This document shows positions 21,996 to 33,732 of a DNA stretch of 64,000 nt, in pieces. Source of the stretch: Diphasiastrum complanatum (taxonomy: Eukaryota; Streptophyta; Lycopodiopsida; Lycopodiales; Lycopodiaceae); contig CM055097.1 of assembly GCA_029204225.1 (NCBI GenBank), positions 3,058,891 through 3,122,890 of the forward strand, read 5' to 3'. Both the position numbers and the translations under genes were made by a program. The notes under the pieces are model-generated. The model did not search any database and had not been told where the DNA came from. It worked only from the letters and a program-made list of their open reading frames with translations. How positions within the stretch are numbered: position 1 is the first letter of the stretch; every line of letters starts with the position of its first letter.

Positions 21996-24930
21996 ATGGA
22001 TTCATCTACTAGTTCTTCTCTAATCGACAGACTCGATGGGAGTAACTACCATCTCTGGAAGCTCAAATGAAGGTCATACTACTAGCCAAGAAACTGTGGG
22101 ACATCGTTGATGGCACATAAGTTAAAGGTGATGTAGCCACTATCACCAAATGGAGATTGAAAGATGGCAAGGCTTTTGCCATGATCACTCTCAACATCCG
22201 AGACAACCAAATCAGTCACATACGTGTCACTCAGATTGCTAAGGATGCATGGGACATCCTAGCAACCCTCTACGATATCAGGGACGTGACCTCCAAACTC
22301 CATTTGAGGAAGAAATTCTTCACCCTAAGAATGTCTGAAGCAGTAAGTGTTTCGAGCCACATCAATATTTTTCAAAATCTTATGGAGCAGATGACTACAA
22401 CTGGCTCAGTCATAGAAGATACTGATGTTGTCATGACTCTATTATCGAGTCTGAATCATAGAAGATACCGATGTTGTCATGACTCTATTATAGAGTCTTC
22501 TTGAGGCCTATGAGAACTAGGTCCTAACAATTTCGATGCAAGAGAAGATCTCCCTTTCAAGAGTGATTTCATTACTTCAACAAGAGGAGGCCAGAAGATC
22601 TGCAATCTCCTCAGGCATAGGGCCGAATCCTCAGGCTCTATATTCCAAAAATTAGAAGTTCAGATCCAAAAAGAAGGACAATATGCAGTCAGGATTGAAT
22701 TTTGAGTCAGGATCAAATTCTGGCTCAGGATCAAATCATGGTCCAGGGTTGAATTCAGATTCTTCATCATTCCAATCAATGCAAAACCTATTCTACAAAT
22801 ACTATAAGAGAACTGGCCATCTCATCAAGGACTGCAGAATTTTAAAATTTAACAATGAGAAGAAAATGCAGTTCCAACAACAACAAACAAATTCCGCTTC
22901 AGCCAGTTTTTCGATCTAGCAACAAGATGAAGATGAAACAACCTTCTTAACCAAGATCAGAGAACATCAAGATGTCGATTCCTGGTACCTAGACTCGGGA
23001 GCAACTCAGCATATGACTCACCACAAGGACTGGTTCAAAGATTACAAACATACACCCACTCTCAAATTGTGTAGCTTGGAGACAACTCAACTCATTCTAT
23101 TGAGGGTGAAGGAACAGTCAGGATCGAATTTCAGAGAGGTGAAGTCAAGTTGCTGACCAACGTTCTCCACATTCCAAATCTAACCAAAAATTTGCTCTCA
23201 GTTAGCAGAATCACAAATTTGGGTCGGAGGGTAGAATTTGACACAAATGGCTGCACCATTTTTGACAAGTCCCGGAAAGCTCTAGCTTTCGGGAGGAGGA
23301 GTGGCAATCTTTACAAAATCAGCCACTATAATTCTTCTATTTGTCAACCTCTTTATACATCCACTTTTAAATCAGTTGATATGCTTTGACATTTCAGATT
23401 AGGCCATCTCAGTTCCAATTGTGTTCAACAAATGTCAAAACAGAATTTAGTACAAGATCTGCTCACAATTAGCAAATTCGATACTCCATGTAAAAGTTGT
23501 ATAATCAACAAGCATGCTAGAAGTTCTTCCATTTCTGATACAGTCCATACTTCTAGAAATTTGCTAGATCTTGTACACAGGGACATTTGTGGCCCTATGC
23601 AGACCATTTCCACAGGGGGAGCTGTCTATTTACTGACTCTTATTGATGACTTCTCTCGGAGGACTGCAACTTATTTTGTGAAAGAAAAATCCGATACCTT
23701 CAAGTTCTTCAAGCAATTCAAAACATCAACATAAAATTTGATCCAGAGAAGAATCAAAGCTCTATGTTCTGATAGAGGGGGAGTATTTATCTCCATCGAG
23801 TTCAAAGCTTTCCGCAAGGCCAACAGAATACGCCTACAACAATCCATAGCTAGCTACGCACCTCAATCCAATGGTGTAGCTCAAAAGACGAATCAGACAC
23901 TCATTGCAAGTGCAAAGACCATGTTGGCCCATGCCTCTCTTCCAAAGAAATTCTGGGCATAAGTTGTTACTACAGCAGCCTATCTACAAAACCGATCCAT
24001 TACAATGGTCCTGAATGGCAAGACACCTTATCAGGTGTGGACATGATCAAAGCCATCACTCAAAAATGTTAGAGTGTTTGGATGCAAAGATTTCAATCAG
24101 ATCTTTGCTGATCTACATAAAAATCCGATCCAAGGATAGAACAACAGCAAATCAATTTTAATTGGCTTCTGAGTCTCCAGATCGAAAGGCATACAAGCTC
24201 TACAACCTAGACACTCAGAAAGCATTCACGAGCAGAGATGTCATCTTTTTGGAAGACCAATTTTTGGACCACAAAGAGAAAGCTGCAACAAATTCCGACC
24301 CAAATATCGAACAACAGAATTTCGATACAAGGGTCGAACAGTCAAAAATCGATACTGACTCAGAAAATGAGTCAGAATCTCAACGGATCGAATCACATCA
24401 GATGATCGAATTTCAACTCAGAAGATCGAATCGATCCAGACAGCCTCCATCCCGATTCATGGATGATCTAGCCTGCTACTTTGTGCAGGAAGTCACTTTC
24501 AGAGGCAAAGTCAACTATTGATGCTGACCAGTGCAAAGCAGAAGAGGACACCATATTCGCATTTCTAAACGAGAATGGTTTCTATCCAAACTTGGCAGAC
24601 TCAAATATTTAAGATCATTTGACCTAGGCGAATAGGAGGTAATGTATTGTTGCTCAATGTCGTTGTTAAGGCAGTACTCCCAAGTCTGTATCAAATTTCT
24701 TCAACAACACCACTCTTTATGTAGATGATACTCTACTATTCAGTAACAATCTAAATCTGATGAAGGATTTGAAATGCAAGTTAGCACTGGAGAACAAAAG
24801 GCCTAATATGGGTCTAGCCAACTGCTGTCACAGAGTACAAAATCGACGCAGTAGAACAAATCTGATGGCAGTAGATTACTTCACAAACGCTCTGTCAAAA
24901 GAGCACCACCTCACTCAGATTCACCAATGG
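21996..24930 (+). pseudogene. Decayed Ty1/copia gag-pol
   Basis: Gag starts at 21996 (SSLIDRLDGSNYHLWKLK) and is soon broken by a stop. Its zinc knuckle reads FYKYYKRTGHLIKDC, having lost two cysteines (near 22790). The protease core is WYLDSGATQHMTH near 22984. Integrase follows: LGHLSSN and CKSCIINKH (zinc domain), LVHRDICGPM (first Asp), ALCSDRGGVF (second Asp) and GVAQKTNQT, where the catalytic Glu is Gln. After the linker at 24162-24521, most of RT is deleted. Only TLYVDDTLLFSNN (near 24720) and an RNase H end-like ALSKEHHL remain. No LTRs were found. Confidence 0.85.
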
Positions 24931-25824
24931 CCAAAATGAGTTTAGTGGGTTTCAATTGGTCCACATGAATTAAGACTTTTTGGAAATCGACGTGGGTGTG
25001 TTTGGTTTGACAAGGCCACATAGTTAGATATCCTTTAACCCATAAGAGCAGTGTAACATTTGGAGCATCCCCGACTCATAAAAATAAATCAAAGCCATGT
25101 AATATGTTTGTAGATGGAGCTCAAAATGGTCACTTTGATTGAATGGGGGGCACTAAACTCTAGGGCTTCATTGGGATTAGGTTTGGCCACAATTAGAGTT
25201 TTGGGGTGTCAAGGAAACCCATAAGTCTAAATCAAAGCTGATTAATCTGTTTATATATGGAGGTGGAAACAATTGCTTTGATCGAATGGTGGTCACCAAA
25301 AGTTAGGACTCCATTAAGCTTAAGGCCGGTCCGAATAAAGGTTTTAGGTGGGGGGAATAAACAGCTACATAGTGAGTAGTCATAGATTGATTGGTGTGCG
25401 CACATGCTATGGCATCCCATACGGTCATGATCTTAGCATCACCCTTCACATACCTACAACTTGAGGCAAGATAACATTTTGGCCTAATGTTATATTGCCT
25501 AATCACAAGGGAGAGCTTTTCAATCTTTAGGTGAGAATAAATATGAGCGTGTGTGATGGTGGTCTGTAACTACAATGCACAGGGGTGAGATGGTAGTCTT
25601 TTTATGGATGAGCAATTTCAAAGCATTGTCGCCAAATTGTGTACTCACTTTGGTCGACTTCCAACGATGAGGTTTCTAACATTTGGCATGTGAGATGAGA
25701 GAGAGTGAAATGTACCTCCTACATAGGGGGCCAAATTTTATGAACGTAAAACGTGTTTTTTTATAGAGACAAAGAGAGCTCTACAACCTTCTAGAAAGAG
25801 GAATTTAGGGGTAAGGTTTTACGT
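24931..25824. repeat. Intergenic DNA with a diverged tandem duplication
   Basis: No gene. Segments about 25066-25205 and 25217-25355 are related head-to-tail copies sharing AAATCAAAGC, TTTGATTGAATGG / TTTGATCGAATGG and a final TTTTGGGGTG / TTTTAGGTGG. The remainder, up to the SPT2 promoter, shows nothing I recognise. Confidence 0.4.
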
Positions 25825-25842
25825 AGTTAGGGTTAGGGTTTA
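25825..25842 (+). promoter_or_regulatory. Telo-box upstream of the SPT2 gene
   Basis: GTTAGGGTTAGGGTTTA lies about 105 bp before the proposed start codon, probably in the promoter or 5' UTR. It contains the plant telo-box AAACCCTAA on the opposite strand. Telo-boxes near start sites are common in plant housekeeping genes. Confidence 0.5.
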
Positions 25843-25946
25843 AGTTAGGTCTGAGGAATGAAACTAGAGATAATCCAGTGAGGTGTTGGAGAGATAGAGA
25901 TAGAGAAAAGAGAGACAGCGCGAAGAGGAGAGAAGCGGTGGAGGAG

Positions 25947-28900
25947 ATGTGGAGAGGCGAGAAGACCGTGAGTGCAGCGATCATTCATTGCAGGATTTGC
26001 TTCATCTTCTGCTCATTGTTCAAGTTTTGATTTGATTTGATATGAAGTGGTTGTTTGATCTGGTTTCCGGTAATCGGTTTGGGGTCTGAATGAATTTAGG
26101 GTTGTTGGATTTGTGCAGGAGTATCTTCGTAGCAACCGAGATTATGCGGAGCTTCTGGGGGACGACCATGGCAATGGCCGAAGGCCTAGAAGCAGTGGTG
26201 CTTCTGAGACTAGAGCAGCCAGAATGCAAAGCAAAGATGTCAGCCAGGATCGCCAGGAGTACCTTGATAGGAGGCAGAAACTTAAGGAGCTTGAGCGACA
26301 AAAGATGAAACACAAGGGTGGTCGAGGAATCGATTATGTCACAGAAGAGGAGATTGTTCCAAAAAGAAACAAGGAAAGTAATGGTGGCGGTCGAATGGAT
26401 CAGGGGCAATCCCATTCCAAATCTATAACGAGGCCTTTGCCTTACGATCGCAGGTACATTTTCAGACTCGGCGTATGATATGGATTTTTCGTTTGCAAAT
26501 TGAGATTGCTTGTGGCTTCTTAAATTCTATGTAGACTCATTTCTGCTCAATGATGGAAAATATCTTTTCCTGCTCTTTATTGATGGCTATCAGGCTTTTG
26601 AGGTCAGAACGCTTAGAATTATGCTCTTGCTTAACTTGGCTAGTCCCCTTTTGATTTTTTGTAGGCTCTTCTTGGCGAGCTCTTCAGAAAAGGGACTTTG
26701 TTTTAGTTAAGACATTTAACCGTTGTGTCAGATTAATCTATTGTGCTTATTGTGCAACCTGCAAGAACGTGCGTGTTTGTTCTGAAAGCTAGTTTCCGTA
26801 GACATTCCTAACACTTCAAATGCTCTACAAATTGATCAATTTCAAGACAAGTACATCAACCACAATCTGTTTTGTCAAATTGTTCATAGTTGCTGAAATA
26901 AAGCGCTATCCTTAGGTCAGGATCATAACCTCATAAATTGGAGAAGCCTGCATAGATGCAATGAGCCCTGATAAAATGTTTTTGTTATTTGCCTTTTTCA
27001 AAGTCAAGTTTATTTTTCTAGTATTGAATGTCAGTTTGAATAACGCTCTCCTTCTGAATTATAGTCTGTAATTCTAGAGTTTCAAGTATGATGGTAGCGT
27101 GTTTCTTCTGTTTTGAATCCACTGGATTCAAATTTGTGGCCATCAAAAAGTAGAATCTTGGGTTGATTTTTGAAGCTTTGAATGAAGTTGCTGTTATAGG
27201 TTAATTAGTTGCAAAGATTGCATTTATTGTCCAGACATTATATGCTGAAGAATATACACTTGTGTCTCTCTGGGCATTACGAAGGTACGAACGTCTGTCA
27301 CCATATGAGCTCGTTCGTAAGTACAAACAGTATTAGTCTTTGGAGGTCTTCATGAGACACCTCCAGGGAATTACAGCCACTTTCAGAGAAGATCAAGCTT
27401 TTCTGTATGTTCACGGTTACATTCATGAGGTCTTGCAGAAAGAATGTCATGCTTAATATGTATAGCAATATAGCAGCACTGCTGTTTATTTTAGAACTCT
27501 GGCAAATCGTTCTGGCTGATAAAGACAGGCTAGTGGTGGGTTTTTTTAATAATGAAATATGAAAACGCTGACATGAAGTGTTCGATGTGTGTGTCTGGCT
27601 TAGCTTTATTCACGAGTCTTTGTTGACAAAGTAATATTTAGATCTTTCTATTTCACTTGGAAGCTCCCAGTTTATTTGTTTGCTAGCTGAAACCTAGTTG
27701 TTAGTCTCCTCACTTCATGCACACTTTTGCACCATTGTAGGCATTTGCATGTTGCTGAGGCATAGAGGTTGCGCAGGTGCAGGATTTTGCGGACTTCTTT
27801 GTCTATCAGCTAATCATCCTCCTGATGGAAAATGTCGCCGCAGCTTTGGCTCATTTTTTGGACCATCCGAACCCATAGTCGCCAAAAGGATTATAGAAGA
27901 GGCTCGTGCTAGGGAGGAAGCTGAAATAGTGGCTGCAAGAGCTCGAGGGACTGAGGAGGTTAGTGGTTTATGAAGTGCTGCTAATCTGATTGATTTTAAT
28001 TCGAGTAAGCTGCTAAAGCAACCGTGGTTCAGCTTTCCATGTTTGTCTTGTGATAATTAGTTTTCCTTGTACTTTTATCAGCCGGAGCTGCAAATTGCTG
28101 CAAAGGTTCATTCAGGGCATTCTGTTGTGATAAATTCAAAGTCAGCAAATCTCAAATTTAGTGGATATGTGGAACAATCAAAAGTTACCAAGCCTATTGA
28201 TGAGGTAATGTTTTACGAGCTCCCATATATTGTTGAGAGCAAGGGTGTGCTTCTTTTCAACTTACAAATATCTCTCAACTATTATGTGTAAGGAAGAAAC
28301 TTTTCATTTGGCAGGCTACCCTAAAAGCTCAGAAACTAAAAGAAGCTCGTGATTACTCTTTTTTGTTTTCGGACAACGATACAGCTGGTCATGCTTCAGA
28401 AAGCAAGCCTTCAGTTTTCTCCAAACAAGGTAAAATTGACTTCTTTCATCAAAGGAAGGTAAGACATATCAGTATCATTAATTGAATTCATATGTTATAA
28501 TTGCTCTGTAATTTTTTGGACGTGATTCAGGTACTCATTTTGTTTTGGTTCATATTTGGTTCTGATTTTTGCTGGGTCTTTATTATGGTCTGGTCAATCT
28601 GAACTGGCTTTTTGGCTAAAGCGATGACTTGTAGGTCAAGAAATGAGCAAATTAAGCAAGTCATCAGGCGTTCACCACCATCAAGAAAATTGCAGGAAAA
28701 CTCCAAATCCAGCGCTAATCAGGAGGAGGTGTTCAGGAAAATGGAGCCCTCAAAGCGCCAGTCTAATTTGCCCAAAAAGCAGGCAACTGTTCTTGATAGA
28801 ACATTGAAACCGAAACCACCTTCCAGCTTGCCACCAAAACCAAAATTGATATCAGTTTCATCATCAGCAATAAATCATGGTGTCAATGAAAATAAAATTG

Positions 28901-30189
28901 AGAACAAGCCCAAGGCCCCTATTGTGCCCACTTCATCTAAACGGGTACCAGTTTCCAGGGATTTACCGAAGAAGGTAATTGACTCTGGCCGGCCCAGCAA
29001 TTCTTTGCCAAGTTCAAGGTCACCAGAGAGGAAAAACATTGTTAGTGCCAAAATCGTTGAAGGAAATAAGAGTAAAAGCATGAATAGGCCGGGACTCGCA
29101 ATGGCTGCTCTAGCAGAAACAGTCACCGTGCAAAAGGCTCTTCCAACTAACATGCATAAACCCTCCTCTTGTGGAAGTGGAGATCGAGGAAGAAGAGTGG
29201 TCCAAGATGGGCTCAAAAAACCAGTAAGTTTGTCTTAAGATTAATGTCGTTAGTTCTAAGGAAAAGGAGGATGCTCAATCCCAGAGTTTAAGTTCTGGCT
29301 GTCACTATTTCAACACATCTGATTTCCGAAAGCTTTTGTGGGGTTCGGCTTTATATAAATTTGTAATGTTTATTCAGGCATTGAAATCAAATTCTGAACG
29401 GGCAATGAAAAAATCAGCACCTGCTAAATCTAGTCTATTAAGAAGGCCGGAAAGATCAGCACCTGTGAAGCATAGTCAATCACAAAGGCCGGATGTTTCA
29501 AAAAAGCGACGAGCTAAAGATTCTGATGATGAATCTGAGGATTCTTTTATGGTAGAAGATGAAGAGGATGGTGCTGGAGGTGGTTACAGGGGAGTCTCTG
29601 ATTACATTCGAAGGATGTTTGGGTCAGTTTTTTTTTACTTGTGTGTGATTTTTTGATTGTTGCTTCACCATACAGGAACTTATTCTGATTTGGGAATCGG
29701 GATGAGCTTTCAATGCCAGGTATAATCCAAATAAGTACCGTGATGTGGATGATGGAGATGACAGAGACATGGAGGTCGGTTTCAATAGAATTCAAGCTGA
29801 AGAAAGACGAAGGTTTGTTCAAATCTAATATTATTAGTAAAAATCATCTCAAGTAACTAATTTGGCTGTACTTTTTGAACCTCTAGATGTCTCAGAACTA
29901 CATGAGTGGCATCTGTTTCTACTTTCTTCATAGCAATTTCCATCACTCTAGCTTGATTTGACTTCATCTTCATTCGATGACTACATTATATGTGCTTCTA
30001 GATATATAGAGCTGATGTTTTCTCCATGTAGATATACTGGAAATCCTGATTGTGAAAGTAAAAGTGATCTCATACTCATTTTGTCGCAGTGCAAGGATTG
30101 CCCGGGAAGAAGATGAAAGAGAAGCGCAGTTACTTGAAGAAGAAGAAAGAGCAAGAAAACACAAGAAGCTCAAAATGGGGAAGAGGTGA
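25947..30189 (+). CDS. SPT2: SPT2-domain chromatin protein, nine exons
   Basis: Family role: SPT2 proteins bind histone H3-H4 and act as chaperones during transcription, in the nucleus. Exons traced by splice sites and phase: 25947-25967, 26119-26453, 27844-27958, 28082-28204, 28315-28429 (or -28458), about 28622 (or 28648) to 29223, 29378-29622, 29720-29812, 30090-30189; about 575 residues. The first exon is short (MWRGEKT) and is the least certain. Diagnostic features: SFGSFFGPSEPIVAKRI in exon 3, KLKEARDYSFLFSDN in exon 5, a long basic Ser/Pro/Lys-rich middle in exon 6, and the C-terminal SPT2 domain in exons 7-9 (GVSDYIRRMFGYNPNKYRD, DRDMEVGF, then a charged helix ARIAREEDEREAQLLEEEE). 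The exon 5/6 junction is unresolved: 28429 to 28622 keeps the frame, as does the stronger donor at 28459 joined to 28648, whereas the obvious acceptor at 28634 does not. Confidence 0.9.
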
Positions 30190-32239
30190 ATCCAAGAAGA
30201 GATGGAAAGAGAGTTCCTGAGAGTTATGAATGTGTGAACCTGTTGAAACTTATTGTATCACGTTAAGTAGTTGAATTATCAATCTCAAAGCTCCACAGCC
30301 AAGTTCATTACTCGGAGTGTTTGTTCAGATCATTCTGCCCTATGGCTTCTCTGATAGTTTCAACGAATCTCAGTTCTTTGGCTTCGATTCAGGATTTGAA
30401 TATTGATCCTAACAAGTCGAATGTTTTTGAAACTTCAAATTTTACTCCATTTTTTCACACTTTTTTCCATTCTGAATATTTTCCAGAGTCTTTCGAACTG
30501 TTTGGCAGCATCTCTTCTTGAATTTCTTATTTCTGTTTGAATTGATTCAAACTTTCTGAATCTCCCTGGGGACCGGCGCGGGTCCAGTACTCGTTTTCTT
30601 TGATGTTCAACGGAATTCCTCTTGCTAATTGTACGATACTTAGTTTGCATTCTAAGAAAGGAGTTGGCGGGAAGACTTGTTATGAAAATGCTTTCAACAC
30701 TGTTTTTAGAATAACCCAAAAATATGACATCGCCTTGGAACATTTGAAGTCGCCGTGGTACCAAAAATCAGTGACTCTTTGTCCTTGCTTCATATGGGGG
30801 TGCTATCTGAAACATCCTCAACATAAGACACCATGGATGAGATGCTCATCCATAAGATCAAATTCTTGATAAAAATATTCATCCTGAGAGTGGAGTCACC
30901 AAATCCAAATCATTTATTCAGCAGAGGAGTCTACAATTTTGGCTATTGATTATTGATACAAATAGTTTTTCGAATGAATTATGTATTTGATTATTTGTCT
31001 ACTGATTTGTAAACTATTTTTTAGTGTTGTGTATGCTGCTCTGCACTTACAAGATGTCTTAGACGTGTGGTTCTGGTTTGCTAATTGATTAGCTGACTAA
31101 TTTGTGGTATTTATCATAATGTCAGACACGCTATCTTCATGTTTTCAATATAACTATATCTTTGATAGTTCTTTGCAGTATTGAATTGGGCATACTCTAG
31201 CAGTTTCTTTTATGAAGCCCTGTAACAGTAGAAGCTATCCATATCTGACCTACATAAAGACTTCCACCTATTGAACGTTACCAGCAAACGTTTGAAATGT
31301 GTTTTGATTCTTTGAGAGTCAAGTTTTTTGGTTTGAGTCATAGACAACATCAGTCTAGGAGGTAATGGACCCAAATATGTAAAAAAAACTTGATGATGAG
31401 CATGTGAAAGCTAAAATATCAATCAATATACTGCAGATGACAGAAGCCAACAACTTAAAACACATTTCAAACATTTCTTCAAAGTTTTAAATGTGTTTAT
31501 TTTATCGCTTTCAGAGCCATAGACATGTTTGTTAGGACCATAAATGTGCCGTGATTCTAGAATCGTGGTCTAAATTACGATTTACGATTGCAATTTTATG
31601 TCTTATTTAATTTTAATTTATTTGGTAAATACATACAGGATAGTACTTTAAGGTCCAACTCCAGTAGTTTTCAAATCCAATTATATTTGTAGTGAAGTAA
31701 ATTCTTTTTTGGGGTGCAATTTGCAGATTTGTGAATCACTACAAATATGGTTAGGACGTAGGGGCCTGCTTATATACGATGAATGGGCACATGAAGTGAA
31801 AACTTGAATTAATCTATTGTGGAAATCAAAAGCCATCATTTTTTTGGCTGAAGGACCTTGTGGCTATCTCATGTTGATCGACATTGACAATTGTCACAGG
31901 CATTGTTGCATTCTACAAACTTGTAGTGCGAAAACCATCCACTAAACCTATCAGGGATAAAAAATAGTGTTTTCTCCTCGACTCCTACCTAACCCTCGTT
32001 GGATAATGTGATCATCCATCAACTTGTACACGAAGCCATTAGTGGCTTGCCTTTTGTCAACAATTCACAAAAGCTTGGAAATGGGCTCCCACAAAGTGAC
32101 GACATCCAAAACAGTATTTGGTGTCTCTTAACATTCTCGTAGATGCAAACTAGAGCTTATGCCGGTCTTCATGCACCATTTATATATCTTGGAATCAACT
32201 TCCAATTCAGGCACATTTGCAAATATAATATACACATAT
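30190..32239. other. SPT2 3' flank and intergenic DNA
   Basis: The SPT2 3' UTR must lie at the start of this stretch. Beyond it I see only short ORFs on both strands (for example 30435-30764) with no recognisable domain. AT-rich. The right end is the target site of the young copia element. Confidence 0.45.
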
Positions 32240-32921
32240 TGTTAAAAATTCACAATTCTAGCTTGACTAGTTTTGGTCATATGACTTGTAATTAGTTAGA
32301 TGGTCATGATGTGGCTTGTCACACGTGCCAAATAGCATAGGATTCCATTCATAAGGATGTTCTCAAGTAGACCTAAGTGTTAGAACCTTTGGAATGAGTC
32401 CAAATTATGTTTAGATACAAGGGAGAAAAAATAGGAGCTATTTTTGGTAATTTTTGCATTGTTGAGGGATCTCCAAGATTCCAACCCTAACTTGGTAGGG
32501 ATGAAAGATCCACCAAAATTAGCATTAGGGATAGGTTTAGGGCTACTCATACCTGCCCAAAACCGTGATGGATCATGTATATATAGGTGATGATATCTCA
32601 CCAAAATCTATCAAGCAATTTCATGATTTTTCTCTCATAATGGTGCAATTGCTCTCTATGTTCATAATTGTTTGAGTGCTTGTGATTACTAATGATTATA
32701 GGATTGAATGTAGGTCTGGTGTACAGTACTCAGACTGTGGGAGGCCGTACTTTCACACGTGTGAAGCCTTCTTCAAGGATTTGGGCCATTTAGTGAGGTT
32801 CAAGCATAGATTTTTGATGGATTTTGATGGTTCAACTTGTGCTAATCTTATGAAATCATAATCTATTGTTTCCCTCATCATTTCAAGTGTTTTAGGATCC
32901 TTATTTGCTGTAATTTTTACA
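32240..32921 (+). repeat. 5' LTR of the young copia element
   Basis: Starts TGTTAAAAATTCAC and ends TTTTTACA. A TATA box (GTATATATAGG) at 32576-32586 is the likely promoter, placing transcription start around 32610-32620. The closing TTACA abuts the primer-binding site. Confidence 0.96.
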
Positions 32922-32933
32922 TGGTATCAGAGC
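32922..32933 (+). other. Primer-binding site (tRNA-iMet type)
   Basis: TGGTATCAGAGC directly follows the LTR. It is complementary to the 3' end of plant initiator methionine tRNA, the standard primer of plant copia elements. Confidence 0.95.
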
Positions 32934-33732
32934 CTAAAGGCTGAAATGAGCTAAATCCTTGGTTTTCATTCAATTTGATCACAATTTTTGATCTAAATCT
33001 TGTGTAGATTGGATCTTAGCATCTAGTATTGATTCTAGAACTCAAAGTGAGTCAAATACATTGGAGATTGGTGTTGTGTGACTTCATTTGCAGGTGTTTA
33101 GGTGTCTAAAACCAGAGGCAAAGTTGAATTCAATTCACATTACCAAGATAGCAAGTTTTGCTTGCTCCAAGCATTGATTTCTAAGCGAGTTTTGGAGGTG
33201 ATTTCATAGAGAAGGCTTTCTAGCATTCAAGGAGAGGGAAGATCAGAGTTTTGGGGACTCTTCAAGGCTGTTCTAAGGTGTAGTAGGCACCTCCTAAAGT
33301 GATTTAGGTTCAGTCCAACCATTGCTTGACTTATGCACCAAATTAGATCAATTTTTCATCAATTTTGATCATTTTTTGCTTGTGATTGGATAGTAGATTG
33401 TGTTGCATCCTCATTAAGTTCCATTTAGATCTTTTACAAGTGATTTTGGAAGTATATTAGGTTGCTGAAATTCACTCTTGATCAGATCATTTTGAAACTT
33501 TAATGTTCTTTATAGAAAGAGGGGCAATTCTACTAGTATTGTCTACTTCAATCAAGCAAGTGCATTGTTTCTAGTATTCTATGATTTGATTTTGTTAGAG
33601 ATCATTCTTAGATATTTATAGGAAGTCTATTACTGATCTTTTCAGGTCCCTAAGAAGTGGGATAAGGTAGACCTTCAATCAAATCAATAGAAGTAACCTT
33701 CATTTGTGTCAAGTCCTTGATTAGGAGACTAG

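Noticed and set aside
30435-30869. Opposing ORFs downstream of SPT2
   Set aside because: No domain, no splice context and poor codon-like composition on either strand.
32380-32861. ORFs inside the LTRs, repeated at 37856-38337
   Set aside because: Identical copies only because the LTRs are identical; they overlap the promoter and leader and have no recognisable product.
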